Shown: positions 46,841-57,300 of the stretch, one piece after another
How the letters are laid out: every line of letters begins with the position of its first letter
Position numbering within the stretch: the stretch's first letter is position 1
DNA from: Agaribacillus aureus
Lineage (GTDB): Bacteria; Bacteroidota; Bacteroidia; Cytophagales; Cyclobacteriaceae
NCBI GenBank assembly: GCA_030442055.1
Contig: JAUJEB010000006.1
Coordinates: 124,001-188,000 of the forward strand
DNA: 64,000 nucleotides
Direction of reading: 5' to 3'
Notes under the pieces: model-generated
What the model was told of the DNA's origin: nothing
The model's database searches: none
Seen by the model: the letters and a program-made list of their open reading frames with translations, nothing else
Translations under genes and position numbers: made by a program

Positions 46841-49123
46841 TTAGAACACAATTAAAATTTCTGAGTCGATCTCTGTATTTGTCTTAATGTCCAAAACAAT
46901 GGATTGCCTGGCGGCATTATAAAACCAGGAATTGCTTCCAGTGCTTTTGCCGTACTTATGATTGGTTAATTCCGAATTGTTCAACAGGATCTTTTTTGGA
47001 GGTTTCCCCATCAAACAGACTTTTATTTCTATGATTCCGGTTTTCTGTTTCCCAACGAAATCTCCTGCTGTTTTACTGATGGAAATTCTTGGAGCATTTA
47101 AGTTCCTTCCGTCGTAGCTGATACTGGTGGCACCATAGGCTCCTTCCTGATAGTGGGTGGAAGTGTTGTCATCCTCGTAAAAGGTAATAGAGGCAACAGT
47201 GTCGGAAGGATATATTTCAAAGGTTAAGCTATCCCGTACCTCCGGGTCAATCCAATTCATTTCCTGCCTCATAGGCAGAATGGCACCTGCTTTAACGAAA
47301 AGCGGTAACTTGTTGATATCGGAGGTATTGTAGCGGATCAATCCGCCTTCCGGATAAACCTCCTGGCTCCAATAATCAATCCAGTTAAAACCTCTGGGCA
47401 AGTATATTTCCATTGAATTGAAATCCCCGTATACCGGAGCCACCAGCAATTCATTACCGAACATATACTGGTAAGGCCAGTTGTTGGCGTTGCACAGATA
47501 GTCGTCGGGGAAAGCCAATAGCATAGGCCGTGTGATGGGTAATCCTGTCAGGTAATTTTCGATGGCATAGGAGTAGATGTAAGGCAAAAGCCGGTATCTT
47601 AATTTCCGGTGCTTGGTTATGCTTTCTTCTGCCGTTTTCCTATTTTCGCCGGTCATGCTTTCCTGTTTAATTTGAATGGTATCACGGCCGGTTATCCTGA
47701 TCTTGTTTTCAAAATTTTTTGTGTCGATAGTCCCGGTCCACGGTTTTGGATTATGGGATCTTGAAATTGTGCTGAAGTCTGCGAATTGATTCCACCGGGC
47801 CTGGATTTTCCAGTTGGCGCCTACTGCATCTGAGGTAAGGTAGGTAATCCCTTTCATCGCCCCATGCGTATTGGTGATGGCTTCAATTTGCCATTTGAAT
47901 TCATTCCAGGAAAAAGACGCGTCGCCGGTCCAGTCAAATGGATACCGCCGGGCTCCGATCATCTGGTTAACCGGTACGGTGCTGAAGCGAAAATCCCAGG
48001 GGTTTACAGATTGCATTTTGCGGCAGCCGAGAAATAGTACTCTTTTTCCCGCACCTATGTGCTCCTGGGTTTTTTGCCAGATATAACTGTCTGTGACGTC
48101 ATTTTGGCGTGTGTCCTGCCAGGTCCCGTCAACACCTTCCTCCATTCTTTCAAAATATTCATGCCACCAGGTGCGCTCGTCGCTGACTGTTTCTGTCCAT
48201 CCCTGCCCGGTCCGGTTTTTGAAGTTGGGAGCATTATGGCGGATAAGCATTACGTCGTAGTGCATGGCATCCAGGGTTTGGATCATTTTTTTTGGAGAAA
48301 GTGGCTGGCGATAGTTCTCGGACCAGTCCAGGCGACTTCCCCAGGTGACTTCTTCAAATTTGTCGCAACCGTCACCCCATTCAAAGTCTATGATCAGGTT
48401 ATCAACCGGGATGTCCCGGGCGCGAAACTGCTTTGCGGCCTCCATCAATTGGGCCTGGGTACCTTCGCATGCCAAATGCTGGGTTTGAAAAAAACCATAG
48501 GCTTTTTTAGGTAATAAAGGCTCCGGACCCACCAATTGATTAAATTGTGCAAATAGAGAAGGATAGTCCGGGCCATAAATAAAATATTGATCCAGTATTT
48601 TATCCTCTGCCAGATGGGTATCTATGTAATTCCCGGTTTTGGCATTATAAAACCAATGAGCGTAGCGGCTGTTGTTATTGATTTCATTGAAGGCGCTGGC
48701 GGCATCAAAGAGTGTGTAGCCATTTTTAAACAGGCCCCTCACAGGCTTGTCTGAAGGATGGATCCGGGTTTTAAAGTCGTGGGTCCAGACCGTCCAGGAT
48801 TGGTTACTTTTGTCGACTTTTATCCCGATATCGCTGGTAAAAATGTATTTGTATTGATCGTCTTCATGCATTTTGTAGGTGACCACATCCCAGCTGTCGA
48901 GCTTCCCGATAGCAAAGGGGATCAAGTATTTGGCCGGGAATTTCTCGCCCTCCAATGAAGAGGTTCTGATGCGAAACATTTTGGGGGTGAAAAAGTTCAG
49001 CTCCATGTCATCAAAGAGTGACACCCTTGTACAATAGTTTTCAGCCGTAGGGGGCTCTTGTGCATGGGAATTTAAAGCGCATAAAATCAAGAGTAAGGTG
49101 ACGAAATTTTTTATTGTCATCAT
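46841..49123 (-). CDS. GH31 alpha-glycosidase, secreted
   Basis: A 760-residue exported enzyme with signal peptide MMTIKNFVTLLLILCALNSHA-Q. It follows the GH31 plan: N-terminal beta-sandwich (1-200), catalytic barrel with FIDFEWGDGC-like NLIIDFEWGDGCDKFEEVTW at strand 3, nucleophile D337 in VDGTWQDTRQND, and acid/base D401 in YPFDWTGDASFSW. The 64-residue gap is normal for GH31. The C-terminal beta domains contain YRLLPYIYSYAIEN and FGNELLVAPV. GH31 enzymes cleave alpha-glucosides or alpha-xylosides (and a few alpha-galactosides). Last gene of the SusC - SusD - VCBS - GH31 set; the exact linkage is not told by the sequence. The gene before it ends 31 bp upstream. Confidence 0.9.
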   Translation of the reverse strand: MMTIKNFVTLLLILCALNSHAQEPPTAENYCTRVSLFDDMELNFFTPKMFRIRTSSLEGEKFPAKYLIPFAIGKLDSWDVVTYKMHEDDQYKYIFTSDIGIKVDKSNQSWTVWTHDFKTRIHPSDKPVRGLFKNGYTLFDAASAFNEINNNSRYAHWFYNAKTGNYIDTHLAEDKILDQYFIYGPDYPSLFAQFNQLVGPEPLLPKKAYGFFQTQHLACEGTQAQLMEAAKQFRARDIPVDNLIIDFEWGDGCDKFEEVTWGSRLDWSENYRQPLSPKKMIQTLDAMHYDVMLIRHNAPNFKNRTGQGWTETVSDERTWWHEYFERMEEGVDGTWQDTRQNDVTDSYIWQKTQEHIGAGKRVLFLGCRKMQSVNPWDFRFSTVPVNQMIGARRYPFDWTGDASFSWNEFKWQIEAITNTHGAMKGITYLTSDAVGANWKIQARWNQFADFSTISRSHNPKPWTGTIDTKNFENKIRITGRDTIQIKQESMTGENRKTAEESITKHRKLRYRLLPYIYSYAIENYLTGLPITRPMLLAFPDDYLCNANNWPYQYMFGNELLVAPVYGDFNSMEIYLPRGFNWIDYWSQEVYPEGGLIRYNTSDINKLPLFVKAGAILPMRQEMNWIDPEVRDSLTFEIYPSDTVASITFYEDDNTSTHYQEGAYGATSISYDGRNLNAPRISISKTAGDFVGKQKTGIIEIKVCLMGKPPKKILLNNSELTNHKYGKSTGSNSWFYNAARQSIVLDIKTNTEIDSEILIVF

Positions 49124-49153
49124 TAGTATCCTATTTATTTGTTGAGATTTAGG

Positions 49154-52100
49154 CTATTTCCGCCCGGATTTAAGCTTTAGCACCTGAACGTGATCGTTAT
49201 TTTTGGCGACAATTATACCGCGATTTTTTGCTCCCGGTAATCCAATAGTTTTCATTTTTTTAACATCACCATAAATAGCAAGTCCCGTATCCTGATAGTT
49301 TAAAGCTGTAAAATTACCCGCCCCATCCCCGCTCAAAAGCAATCCGTAACCGGCATCATTCCGTGGTGTTTCCACCTCGGAGACATACAGATTGCCTGCA
49401 ATGAGCAAATCGGAAATCGAGTCGTTATTAAAATCGTCAATGAGTATAGTGTTGACGGATGACATCTGCGCCAGCTGAGGCATGGGTGCTACCCGGAATA
49501 TTCCATTGCCTTCGTTGTAAATGATGGCTGAAGCAAAGGTTTTTGCCTGATAATGAAGTGCCTGCTCAAGATTCCCGGCGCCGTATACCTGATGCAGATC
49601 CGCCGATGCGAATGCATTGTAAGTCGGGAATTTTTCCTTGATGAAGGGCATCTGGTTGGAAGAACATTCACGTCCTCTTAGTGGGAACAGGGTTCCCTGA
49701 TTGTGGTATCCAAGGACGATATCCATCGTTCCGTTTTCATCAAAATCGTGCGCGTAAACTTCGAATGGCTCGGCTGCTGTAGCCTTGTATTTGTAGTTAA
49801 GCCCCAGGTTCCCGGCTACAAAGTCGAGGTCTCCGTCATTATCAATATCATCTGAAGCCAGACTAAACCACCAGCCGGTTGAGTTTTTCAAACCTTCCGG
49901 GTTAACCTTTACCAACTGGCTTCCACTGTTTTCAAAAATTGTTATCGGCATCCATTCGCCTACCACGATGAGATCCGGGTCCTCATCCTGGTCATAATCC
50001 GCCCAGGTGGCGTCGGTTACCATGCCCAACCCCAGGAGCCCGGGGGCGTGCTCCGGTGTAATATCTGTAAATATGCCGCTATCATTCCTGAGGAGGTAAG
50101 AGTCTGTTGGGAAAGGGTATTTTGCCGGTACCAACCTTTCCCCGATAAAAAGATCCTGATCGCCATCTCCGTCATAATCAAAAGGTCTTACTACCGAACC
50201 GCTGCTTTTTATGTTTGGTAATGCCGCATAGGCTCTGCTAAAGTTGCCTTGCCCATCGTTGATATATATTCTGTCCTGGTACAACGAGTCTCCGGCATCA
50301 AATTCATTGCCGCCGCTTACGACATATAGATCCAGGTCGCCGTCATTCTCCAGGTCAAAGAATGTCGCGTCGAGATCTTCAAAATGTCTTTCCGCTGTCC
50401 ATAAAGTGGCATTTGACTTGGCAAAGGTCCCATCTGTATTTTGTAGCCATAAACCACCTGCATACCCATGTGCCCCACCGATATAAAAATCATCGGCTCC
50501 ATCCCGGTTAATATCACCCACAGCCAGGGCCGGCCCGAATTGTGACATCTTATGTGGTAGCAGGCTTTCTTTGGCAAAGTCGTTATAACCGTTTTCCCGG
50601 TGTTGAAAATTTACTTTTGACTGCTCGGTATGATCCGTAAATAAATGATTGGACGGATCTTTTTTTAGCAAGGCATAGTTGAATTTACCTGTGGCGTTGG
50701 CATAAGAAACAGTAAGTTTCTGATTTGTGGGAATATCATGGATTCGCTCGAATCTGGCATCGGGCCAGATAATCAGTAGCTCGTCAATTGTTTTTGTACC
50801 ACCCAAACCAAAATGAAGACAGTGATCCACTGACGACTGATAACCTCTGGTGGGAAAGTTTTCCTGCACCTGCATTTGTCCGCCGGCTTTTAATATAATT
50901 TTTGCGCCAATTCCGTTCATGTTGGTTGACGGTCCTTGAAAAGAAATACTTATAAAGTGTTTGTTACTTTTTGAGCGGGTATTGTTGCGGTAAATTGTTG
51001 GCTCCTCGTCGACATTGTTTACCACCAGATCGAGGTCACCGTCATTATCAAGGTCGGCATAGGTAGCACCATTGGAAAAGGTCTTCTGCTCAAACCCCCA
51101 TGCTTTTACTTTTTTTGAGAATGTGAGATTTCCTTCATTACGAAAAATATAGTTGGCTTTTTTTCTTTTGGGCGTCAGGGAAACCAGTTCGCGTATCAGC
51201 GATGCTTTACTTCCCACGTGCTCTCTTTCCGCTGCCTCCAGCCGTTTGATCTTGTAGTTGCGGTAGTCGTTGTTTCGAAAATCCCGTTTCAGCCCATTTG
51301 ATATGAATAAATCTTTAAAACCATCATTGTCAAAATCTGCCAGTAGGGGCGCCCAGCTCCAATCGGTATTGGTGACACCGGCCATTTGGGCAATGTCACT
51401 AAAATGATTGTGGCCATTGTTAAGCTGAAGTGTGTTAAACATGTATTGATAGTGAAACCCATTGTCAACGGCGTTCCAAAACTTCTCCTCGTCCATACCG
51501 CTCATGCTGGTTTTTATGCCGTAATTATCTTCCGCCACCATATCCAGCGTGATCAAATCAGCCCATCCGTCATTATTGATGTCGGCAATATCGGTGCCCA
51601 TGGAGTAATTGGAAATGTGTCCGGTAGCATGCTTTAGATGCTCTGAAAATGTTCCGTCGCCGTTGTTAATATACAGGTAATCGTGTTCTGAATAATCATT
51701 GGCAATATATAGATCGGGCCAGCCGTCATTGTTAAGATCCCCTGCCGATACGCCCAGCCCATATCCCAGCTCATGGCCAATAATACCCGCGTCGGAAGAG
51801 ATATCTTTGAATACTACTGCGTTCTCTTTTTTTGAAGATGGCTTAATCGGCGCGTCATTGCGAAAAAGCTTGTCTCCAACATACGGATCTCTGCTGTTTC
51901 TTATTTTGTCAAGGTCGTAGAAAGGCCTGACCTCTACGTTGTGGTTCAACAGGAACATGTCCAGGTCGTTGTCCAGGTCGAAATCAAAAAAGAGCGCCTG
52001 TGTGGCATACCCGGGGTCAGCCAGTCCCAGTTCTTTCGCCTTTTCGGTGTATTGCGGAATGCCGTCAACCATACCGGTAGAAATAAAAAACAGGTTGGCC

Positions 52101-52555
52101 CTTTGTTCCTTTTTGAGTTTGCCTGACCGGCACACATAAATGTCCAGTATGCCGTCGTTGTTGATGTCTACCATGGTCGTTCCGGTGGTCCAGCTTGGGG
52201 AATCCGTTAAACCGGCTTCATCGGTGATATCGCGGAATTTCAGGTTGCCAAGGTTTTTGTACAGCTTATTGGGTGTGACGTTTCCGGTAAAAAACAATTC
52301 GGGAAGCTGATCGCCATCAAGGTCTCCCACCGCTACACCACCTCCATTGTAATAATATTCATAGAAAATGCTGTTCATTCGCTCATTTTCCGGCAGTGTG
52401 TTTCTGAATGAGATGCCATTCTGACTGGTAGGAATGATGTCAAACAATGGTCCTGCTTCAGCGATGGCGGGGATCGATTGTTTCTCCTCACCCTTTGGGT
52501 TGCAGGCCACCAACCAACAGATTATCGTTAACACTACCAGTACTTTTTTTTTCAT
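49154..52555 (-). CDS. VCBS/FG-GAP repeat lipoprotein with ASPIC/UnbV domain
   Basis: A 1133-residue lipoprotein (lipobox WLVAC, cysteine at 18). It has many FG-GAP/VCBS-type calcium-binding repeats (VAVGDLDGDQLPELFFTGN, DINNDGWADLITLDMVAE, DLDNDGDLDLVVNNVDEE), ASPIC/UnbV blocks (FISISFQGPSTNMNGIGAKI, QENFPTRGYQSSVDHCLHFG) and more repeats up to the end. This is the CRTAC1-like group found beside SusC/SusD pairs in Bacteroidota, presumed to sit on the outer membrane surface and bind glycan. It follows SusD on the same strand, though a 183-bp repeat element separates them. Exact ligand unknown. Confidence 0.9.
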   Translation of the reverse strand: MKKKVLVVLTIICWLVACNPKGEEKQSIPAIAEAGPLFDIIPTSQNGISFRNTLPENERMNSIFYEYYYNGGGVAVGDLDGDQLPELFFTGNVTPNKLYKNLGNLKFRDITDEAGLTDSPSWTTGTTMVDINNDGILDIYVCRSGKLKKEQRANLFFISTGMVDGIPQYTEKAKELGLADPGYATQALFFDFDLDNDLDMFLLNHNVEVRPFYDLDKIRNSRDPYVGDKLFRNDAPIKPSSKKENAVVFKDISSDAGIIGHELGYGLGVSAGDLNNDGWPDLYIANDYSEHDYLYINNGDGTFSEHLKHATGHISNYSMGTDIADINNDGWADLITLDMVAEDNYGIKTSMSGMDEEKFWNAVDNGFHYQYMFNTLQLNNGHNHFSDIAQMAGVTNTDWSWAPLLADFDNDGFKDLFISNGLKRDFRNNDYRNYKIKRLEAAEREHVGSKASLIRELVSLTPKRKKANYIFRNEGNLTFSKKVKAWGFEQKTFSNGATYADLDNDGDLDLVVNNVDEEPTIYRNNTRSKSNKHFISISFQGPSTNMNGIGAKIILKAGGQMQVQENFPTRGYQSSVDHCLHFGLGGTKTIDELLIIWPDARFERIHDIPTNQKLTVSYANATGKFNYALLKKDPSNHLFTDHTEQSKVNFQHRENGYNDFAKESLLPHKMSQFGPALAVGDINRDGADDFYIGGAHGYAGGLWLQNTDGTFAKSNATLWTAERHFEDLDATFFDLENDGDLDLYVVSGGNEFDAGDSLYQDRIYINDGQGNFSRAYAALPNIKSSGSVVRPFDYDGDGDQDLFIGERLVPAKYPFPTDSYLLRNDSGIFTDITPEHAPGLLGLGMVTDATWADYDQDEDPDLIVVGEWMPITIFENSGSQLVKVNPEGLKNSTGWWFSLASDDIDNDGDLDFVAGNLGLNYKYKATAAEPFEVYAHDFDENGTMDIVLGYHNQGTLFPLRGRECSSNQMPFIKEKFPTYNAFASADLHQVYGAGNLEQALHYQAKTFASAIIYNEGNGIFRVAPMPQLAQMSSVNTILIDDFNNDSISDLLIAGNLYVSEVETPRNDAGYGLLLSGDGAGNFTALNYQDTGLAIYGDVKKMKTIGLPGAKNRGIIVAKNNDHVQVLKLKSGRK

Positions 52556-52574
52556 GTTTTTCCGAAATAATAAA

Positions 52575-52757
52575 GGGGCTGTCTCGGAAGATCCGAATTC
52601 AAAACAATTACCGAATTTATTTTAGCCCAATCAACACCTTCCCGGCCTTGCCTAGGGTAAAAGGAGCCTTCCCTTGAAGGCAGCCGGGGAGGTGTAGGAT
52701 GTTGATGTCAATTCAATTCTGTTTTGAGCACTCAGATAGATCTTTTGAGACAGCCCC
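52575..52757. mobile_element. MITE-like element between susD and the VCBS gene
   Basis: The 183-bp stretch is bounded by GGGGCTGTCTCGGAAGATC (52575-52593) and, on the other strand, GGGGCTGTCTCAAAAGATC (complement of 52739-52757): 17 of 19 match. The inner parts also pair (ACACCTTCCCGGC against ACACCTCCCCGGC), so the whole unit can fold into one long hairpin. It carries no open frame. Inverted ends of this kind occur in IS elements of Bacteroidota, so it may be moved in trans. No clear target duplication is seen. It splits the SusC/SusD unit from the VCBS and GH31 genes. Confidence 0.7.
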
Positions 52758-52788
52758 ACAAAAACAAGCATTTACGGATTAAAATCTT

Positions 52789-54300
52789 CTAATACCCGGG
52801 GTTTTGCTCGAGATTCTCATTCCTGCTTATATCGAAGAAAGGAATTGGAAATATCTCGTGTTTCCCATCGACGAAATTTTCAGCAAACGGTTGTTGGTGA
52901 TTCGTTAACACCGTACTAATGGGTTCCGGGGCTGTACTGCTTTTAGACCATCTGTATAAGTCGAACCATCGGATAGTATACTCCATAGACAATTCTACCG
53001 GCCTTTCGTGGTGGCGGATTTGCTGCCTCAGATCTGCCTGAGACATCGCTCCCAATGCTTCTGCATTTGAACGTGCCCTTACCTGGTTAACAAAATCCAG
53101 TGCCTCGCTGTTTCTGCCGTTTTCATTTAAAGCTTCCGCATGCATCAACAATAAATCGGCGTAACGCATCAACGAAATATTGTTGCCGGTATAAAATCCG
53201 TCGTCTGTATCGTTGGCATATTTTTTAAAGTAAGTAGGATTTAAAAGATTATCTCTGACCTCGTCGTAAGATGCCATACCACCGTTGCGGGTTCTTTTCA
53301 TTTCTGACTGTGGGTGATCAAAGAAAATAGATCCGAAAACCCTGTCGCTAGGGTCGCCGTCAGAAGTTACATCTGTCATCATTTCGCTGACCAGCCATTC
53401 GGATGGATAGTACAACTCCCAGCCACCAAGCGCTTCCGGCGTAACCTCGAAGTCAAATGGATGCCGTTCGTCATTGCCGTTTGACCTGTCCTGGCTCCAT
53501 TGGATTTCGAATATGGACTCCTCATTATTTTCGTTCAATCCGGTAAAATTGTCTTCATATGCTGCAACAAGATCATACTTATTACTGGCGATAACAGCCT
53601 CAAATTTTGCGATAGCGTCACTAAATCTTTCCTGAAATAAAAAGATCTTTCCCAAATAGGCAGTTGCCGTGGTATTGATCACCCGGCCCGGGTCGTTTTC
53701 ATCCGGCAGCAAACGCTCTGCTTCTTCCAGGTCGCTTTGTATCTGGGCCCAAACCGCTTCAGGTGTTGCCTGGGTAGGCTTGAAATCATCGTCATTTTCC
53801 GGCAGCTTGGTGATCAGGGGAATATTTTTGAAGACGTTCAACAGGGCAAAGTGGTAGTAGGCCCGTAAGAAATGGGCTTCTCCCAAAATTCCATCCCGGA
53901 CACTCTCGTCGATATTCTCAATACCCGGTACAAAAGTTAAAACCTGATTGGCATGAAATATTCCGGTATAATGAGATCTCCAGAAGCTTGTGAAAGTCAC
54001 ATCATCGGTTCCGTTGGTAAAAGACTTGATACCATTACCATATCCTGTATTAGCAGGTAGAATGTCATCCGATTTCCAGTGCAGGCTGATGTACATTTCC
54101 TCAAAAAAAGTCCATTTGGAGCCGTCAAAAGCCTGCAATGGTGCGTAGGTGGCGATGATACCTTGTTTGGCATGCTCCTCGTTTAGCCAGAATGATTCCG
54201 TTGTCAATTCCTCCTGGTTTTCCGGCTCAAGAAAATCGCTACATCCTACATAGAAGCCGAGCGAACTGATCATTAAAATTATAACACTTAATTTCTTCAT
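52789..54300 (-). CDS. susD: RagB/SusD family glycan-binding lipoprotein
   Basis: A 503-residue SusD-type lipoprotein with lipobox FYVGC (cysteine at 20). The family start is CSDFLEPENQEELTTESFWL, a helical TPR-like core follows (FLRAYYHFALLNVFKNIPLI at about 145-164 is the conserved block), and the C-terminal helices end in ELSMEYTIRWFDLYRW. SusD proteins sit on the outer surface and hand glycan to the SusC transporter. It starts 30 bp after the SusC stop, a coupled pair. It is the binding partner of this SusC; specificity is unknown. Confidence 0.94.
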   Translation of the reverse strand: MKKLSVIILMISSLGFYVGCSDFLEPENQEELTTESFWLNEEHAKQGIIATYAPLQAFDGSKWTFFEEMYISLHWKSDDILPANTGYGNGIKSFTNGTDDVTFTSFWRSHYTGIFHANQVLTFVPGIENIDESVRDGILGEAHFLRAYYHFALLNVFKNIPLITKLPENDDDFKPTQATPEAVWAQIQSDLEEAERLLPDENDPGRVINTTATAYLGKIFLFQERFSDAIAKFEAVIASNKYDLVAAYEDNFTGLNENNEESIFEIQWSQDRSNGNDERHPFDFEVTPEALGGWELYYPSEWLVSEMMTDVTSDGDPSDRVFGSIFFDHPQSEMKRTRNGGMASYDEVRDNLLNPTYFKKYANDTDDGFYTGNNISLMRYADLLLMHAEALNENGRNSEALDFVNQVRARSNAEALGAMSQADLRQQIRHHERPVELSMEYTIRWFDLYRWSKSSTAPEPISTVLTNHQQPFAENFVDGKHEIFPIPFFDISRNENLEQNPGY

Positions 54301-54329
54301 GATTTTATCTTTAACATTTAATCATTATT

Positions 54330-57300
54330 CTAAAAAGCCAATTGCAGACCTACTACATATCGCTTGGCAGAAGGGAAGAATCCCCTGTCGACACCACGTC
54401 CAAAAAGCTCAAAATTCGTAAGTGATGGGTCAAACCCGGAATAGCCTGTAATAGTGGCAAGATTCTCGCCGCCGATATAAATCCTGGCATTGGATAAGAT
54501 GCTCACCTTATCACCAATGCTGGGAACCGTATATCCAAGTTGGACATTTTTTAAGCGCACGTAGGAGGCGTCTTCCAGGAAGTAATCCGAAGGTCTGAGG
54601 TTCTGATTCGGATCGCTGTCGATCTGCCGGAAAACACCGGTGTTGGTATTAGATGGTGTCCAGCCATTAACTAACTCCGCGGAACTTTCGTCGCGATACA
54701 GGATCCAACGGGTGCCGTTATACATTTTGCTACCCTCGTTGCCCTGGAAGAAAATGTTGAGGTCAAAGTTTTTATATTGTGCATTGAAGGTCAGACCAAA
54801 TTCGACATTGGGAAGGTTGCTGCCGAAAAGTGTGCGATCATCATCATTCAGCTCGCCATCGCCATTAACATCTACAAACCTCAGGTCACCGGCCGAAGCT
54901 TCGGGTTGTATGCCATGGGCATCCACCTCAGCCTGGGATTGAAATATGCCATCGGTCTTGAACAGGAAAAAGTCGGCAATTTGTCCACCTTCCTGAGTGA
55001 TGGTAGTGGGATGATTCACAAAGATGACGTTCCCTCTAATGAAAGGATCCCCCAGTTTTTTCACCTTGTTTTTGGTATGGGTGAAATTGGCACTGACACT
55101 GTATTGGAATTCACCTGTTTTCTTGCGGTATGCCACAGCCAGTTCCCATCCTTTGTTATTCATTATACCGGCATTTTCAGTAACGCCGCTGGTAAAACCT
55201 GAAGTCGCAGGGATATTGGCATCAGTGAGAATGTCCTCCGTATCAATATTAAAATATTCAAAAGTCATGGTAATCTTGTCTTCCAAAAATCCTATATCAA
55301 CCCCATAGTTGGTGGTTTTTGTCGTCTCCCACCTTATATCAGAGGGTATTGAGGTACTGATGGAGCCTACCAATACGTCTTCCCCGCTGGGATAATTGAG
55401 GCGAGAGGTATTAGAAGTAATGGTTGGCAGGAATGCAAAGTCGCCGATATCCTGGTTGCCCAAGGTGCCGTAACTAAACCTGGGTTTTAATTCGGAAATG
55501 AAGGGAACATTAAAGAATGACTCGTCGCTAAGCCGCCATCCCAGGGATACGGAGCCGAAAGTAGCTGTTTTATTGCCTGATGGGAAACGGGAAGAGCCGT
55601 CCGCTCTCAGCGATAATTGCACCATATACTTGTCGGCAAAATTGTAACCGACCCTGGCAAAGACCGACTGGATTGTTCTTTCAACATTGCTTCCGAATGA
55701 ATTGGCATCCCCGATACCGCCGCTTAATGCGCGAAGCTTGTCGGAACCAAGGTCGTTATTGCTGCCGCCGGTAGATTGGAAGATCCTTTTTTCCATAGAG
55801 CCACCCACCAATGCATTGATACTGTGATCGCCAAAGGTTTTGTTAAAATCGATAACATTATTCCAAACGGTTTCGGAAGTACGTCCCCTTGTTTCGCTTA
55901 AGACAGGCATCGTGACCGTTGCCTGGGGGCCGAAGTTATAAGTAGGGGTATGAAAGATGAAATAGTCATTAAATATATTGGCCCCGATCTGAGTCCATAT
56001 TTTAAGATTATCCGAAATCTTGTACTCCAGTTTCAGGTTGCCCTGAATCCTGTCATCTTCGTCGCGGTTGGTCTCCAGCACCTGCTGACCTACCACGTTG
56101 CCGGATCCGATCTGAGGATCCGATGGTGCACCAAAACCGGTGGGGGTACTTGGGTCTATAGCCGGTTTGTGCGGCCTGGATATTAACAAATCCAATATCG
56201 GGGAGATCCCTGAGTTTCGATCTCTGAAATTGCTTTCATTCAGGTTAAACATCCTGTCCCGGTTAATGCGGGCATAAGACAAGGATTGGCTCACGGTGAC
56301 TTTATCACTGATCTTAAAGTCAGTATTCATCCTAAAATTATATTGCTCGGATTCGGTATCGACACCGATACCCTCCTGATTAAAATACCCGGCGGAAAAG
56401 TTGTATAATACCGCATCGCTTCCACCTGAGATATTTATGTCGTGCTTTTGCTCAAAGGCTGTTCTGAAATACTCATCCTGCCAGTCTGTATCCGGCAATC
56501 CGGATTGAGATATAAATTCCGGCAGCTCCAGGCCGTCGGCTTCCAGTCTTGTCCTTATGATTTGATTCACCTGATCGCGATTGGCCAGGTCAAGCTCTTT
56601 AATGACATTGGAAATACCGACATAAGAGTTGACGGAAACTTGTGGCGCTCCCTTATTGCCACGCCTGGTGGTGATCAGGATCACGCCATTGGCGGCTCTG
56701 GAACCGTAAATCGTGGAAGCTGCCGCATCCTTCAATACGGTAATGGATTCAACATCGCTTGGATTGACCTGTAATAGTGAACTTGGAATACCATCTACCA
56801 CTACTAAAGGGTCATTTCCGCTAACGGTGCTCAAACCCCTTACGCGAAGAATTGGCGGGGAACCCGGTGTTCCCTGGCCACTAACAGCGCTTAACCCAGC
56901 AGCCTGCCCTTGCAGCATGGTACCAATATTATTACCAGGTAGTTTTTTCAGGTTATCAACCTCGACGGTGGCTACAGAGCTGGTCAGGTCTCTCTTTCCC
57001 TGGCTACCATATCCAACAACTACAACTTCCTGCAATTGTTGAATGTCAGCCAATAGGGTAATATCTATAACCGAACGCGATCCTATCGCTACTTGCTCGG
57101 TAAGATAGCCAATAAAACTAAATGTCAACGTTGCGCTTGGAGAAACGGTAATGGTGTAATTACCGAGCGCATCGGTGATACTTCCGTTTGTGGTGCCCTC
57201 TTCAACAACGTTAACACCTGGTATAGGGTCGCCGGTATCGGTAGTCACCTGACCGGTTACAGTCTGGGATTCTTGCCCAAAAATGGAAAAATTTAGCATA

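Noticed and set aside
48059..48514. Plus-strand open frame of 151 codons over the GH31 gene
   Set aside because: Opposite the catalytic barrel including D337; no family pattern.
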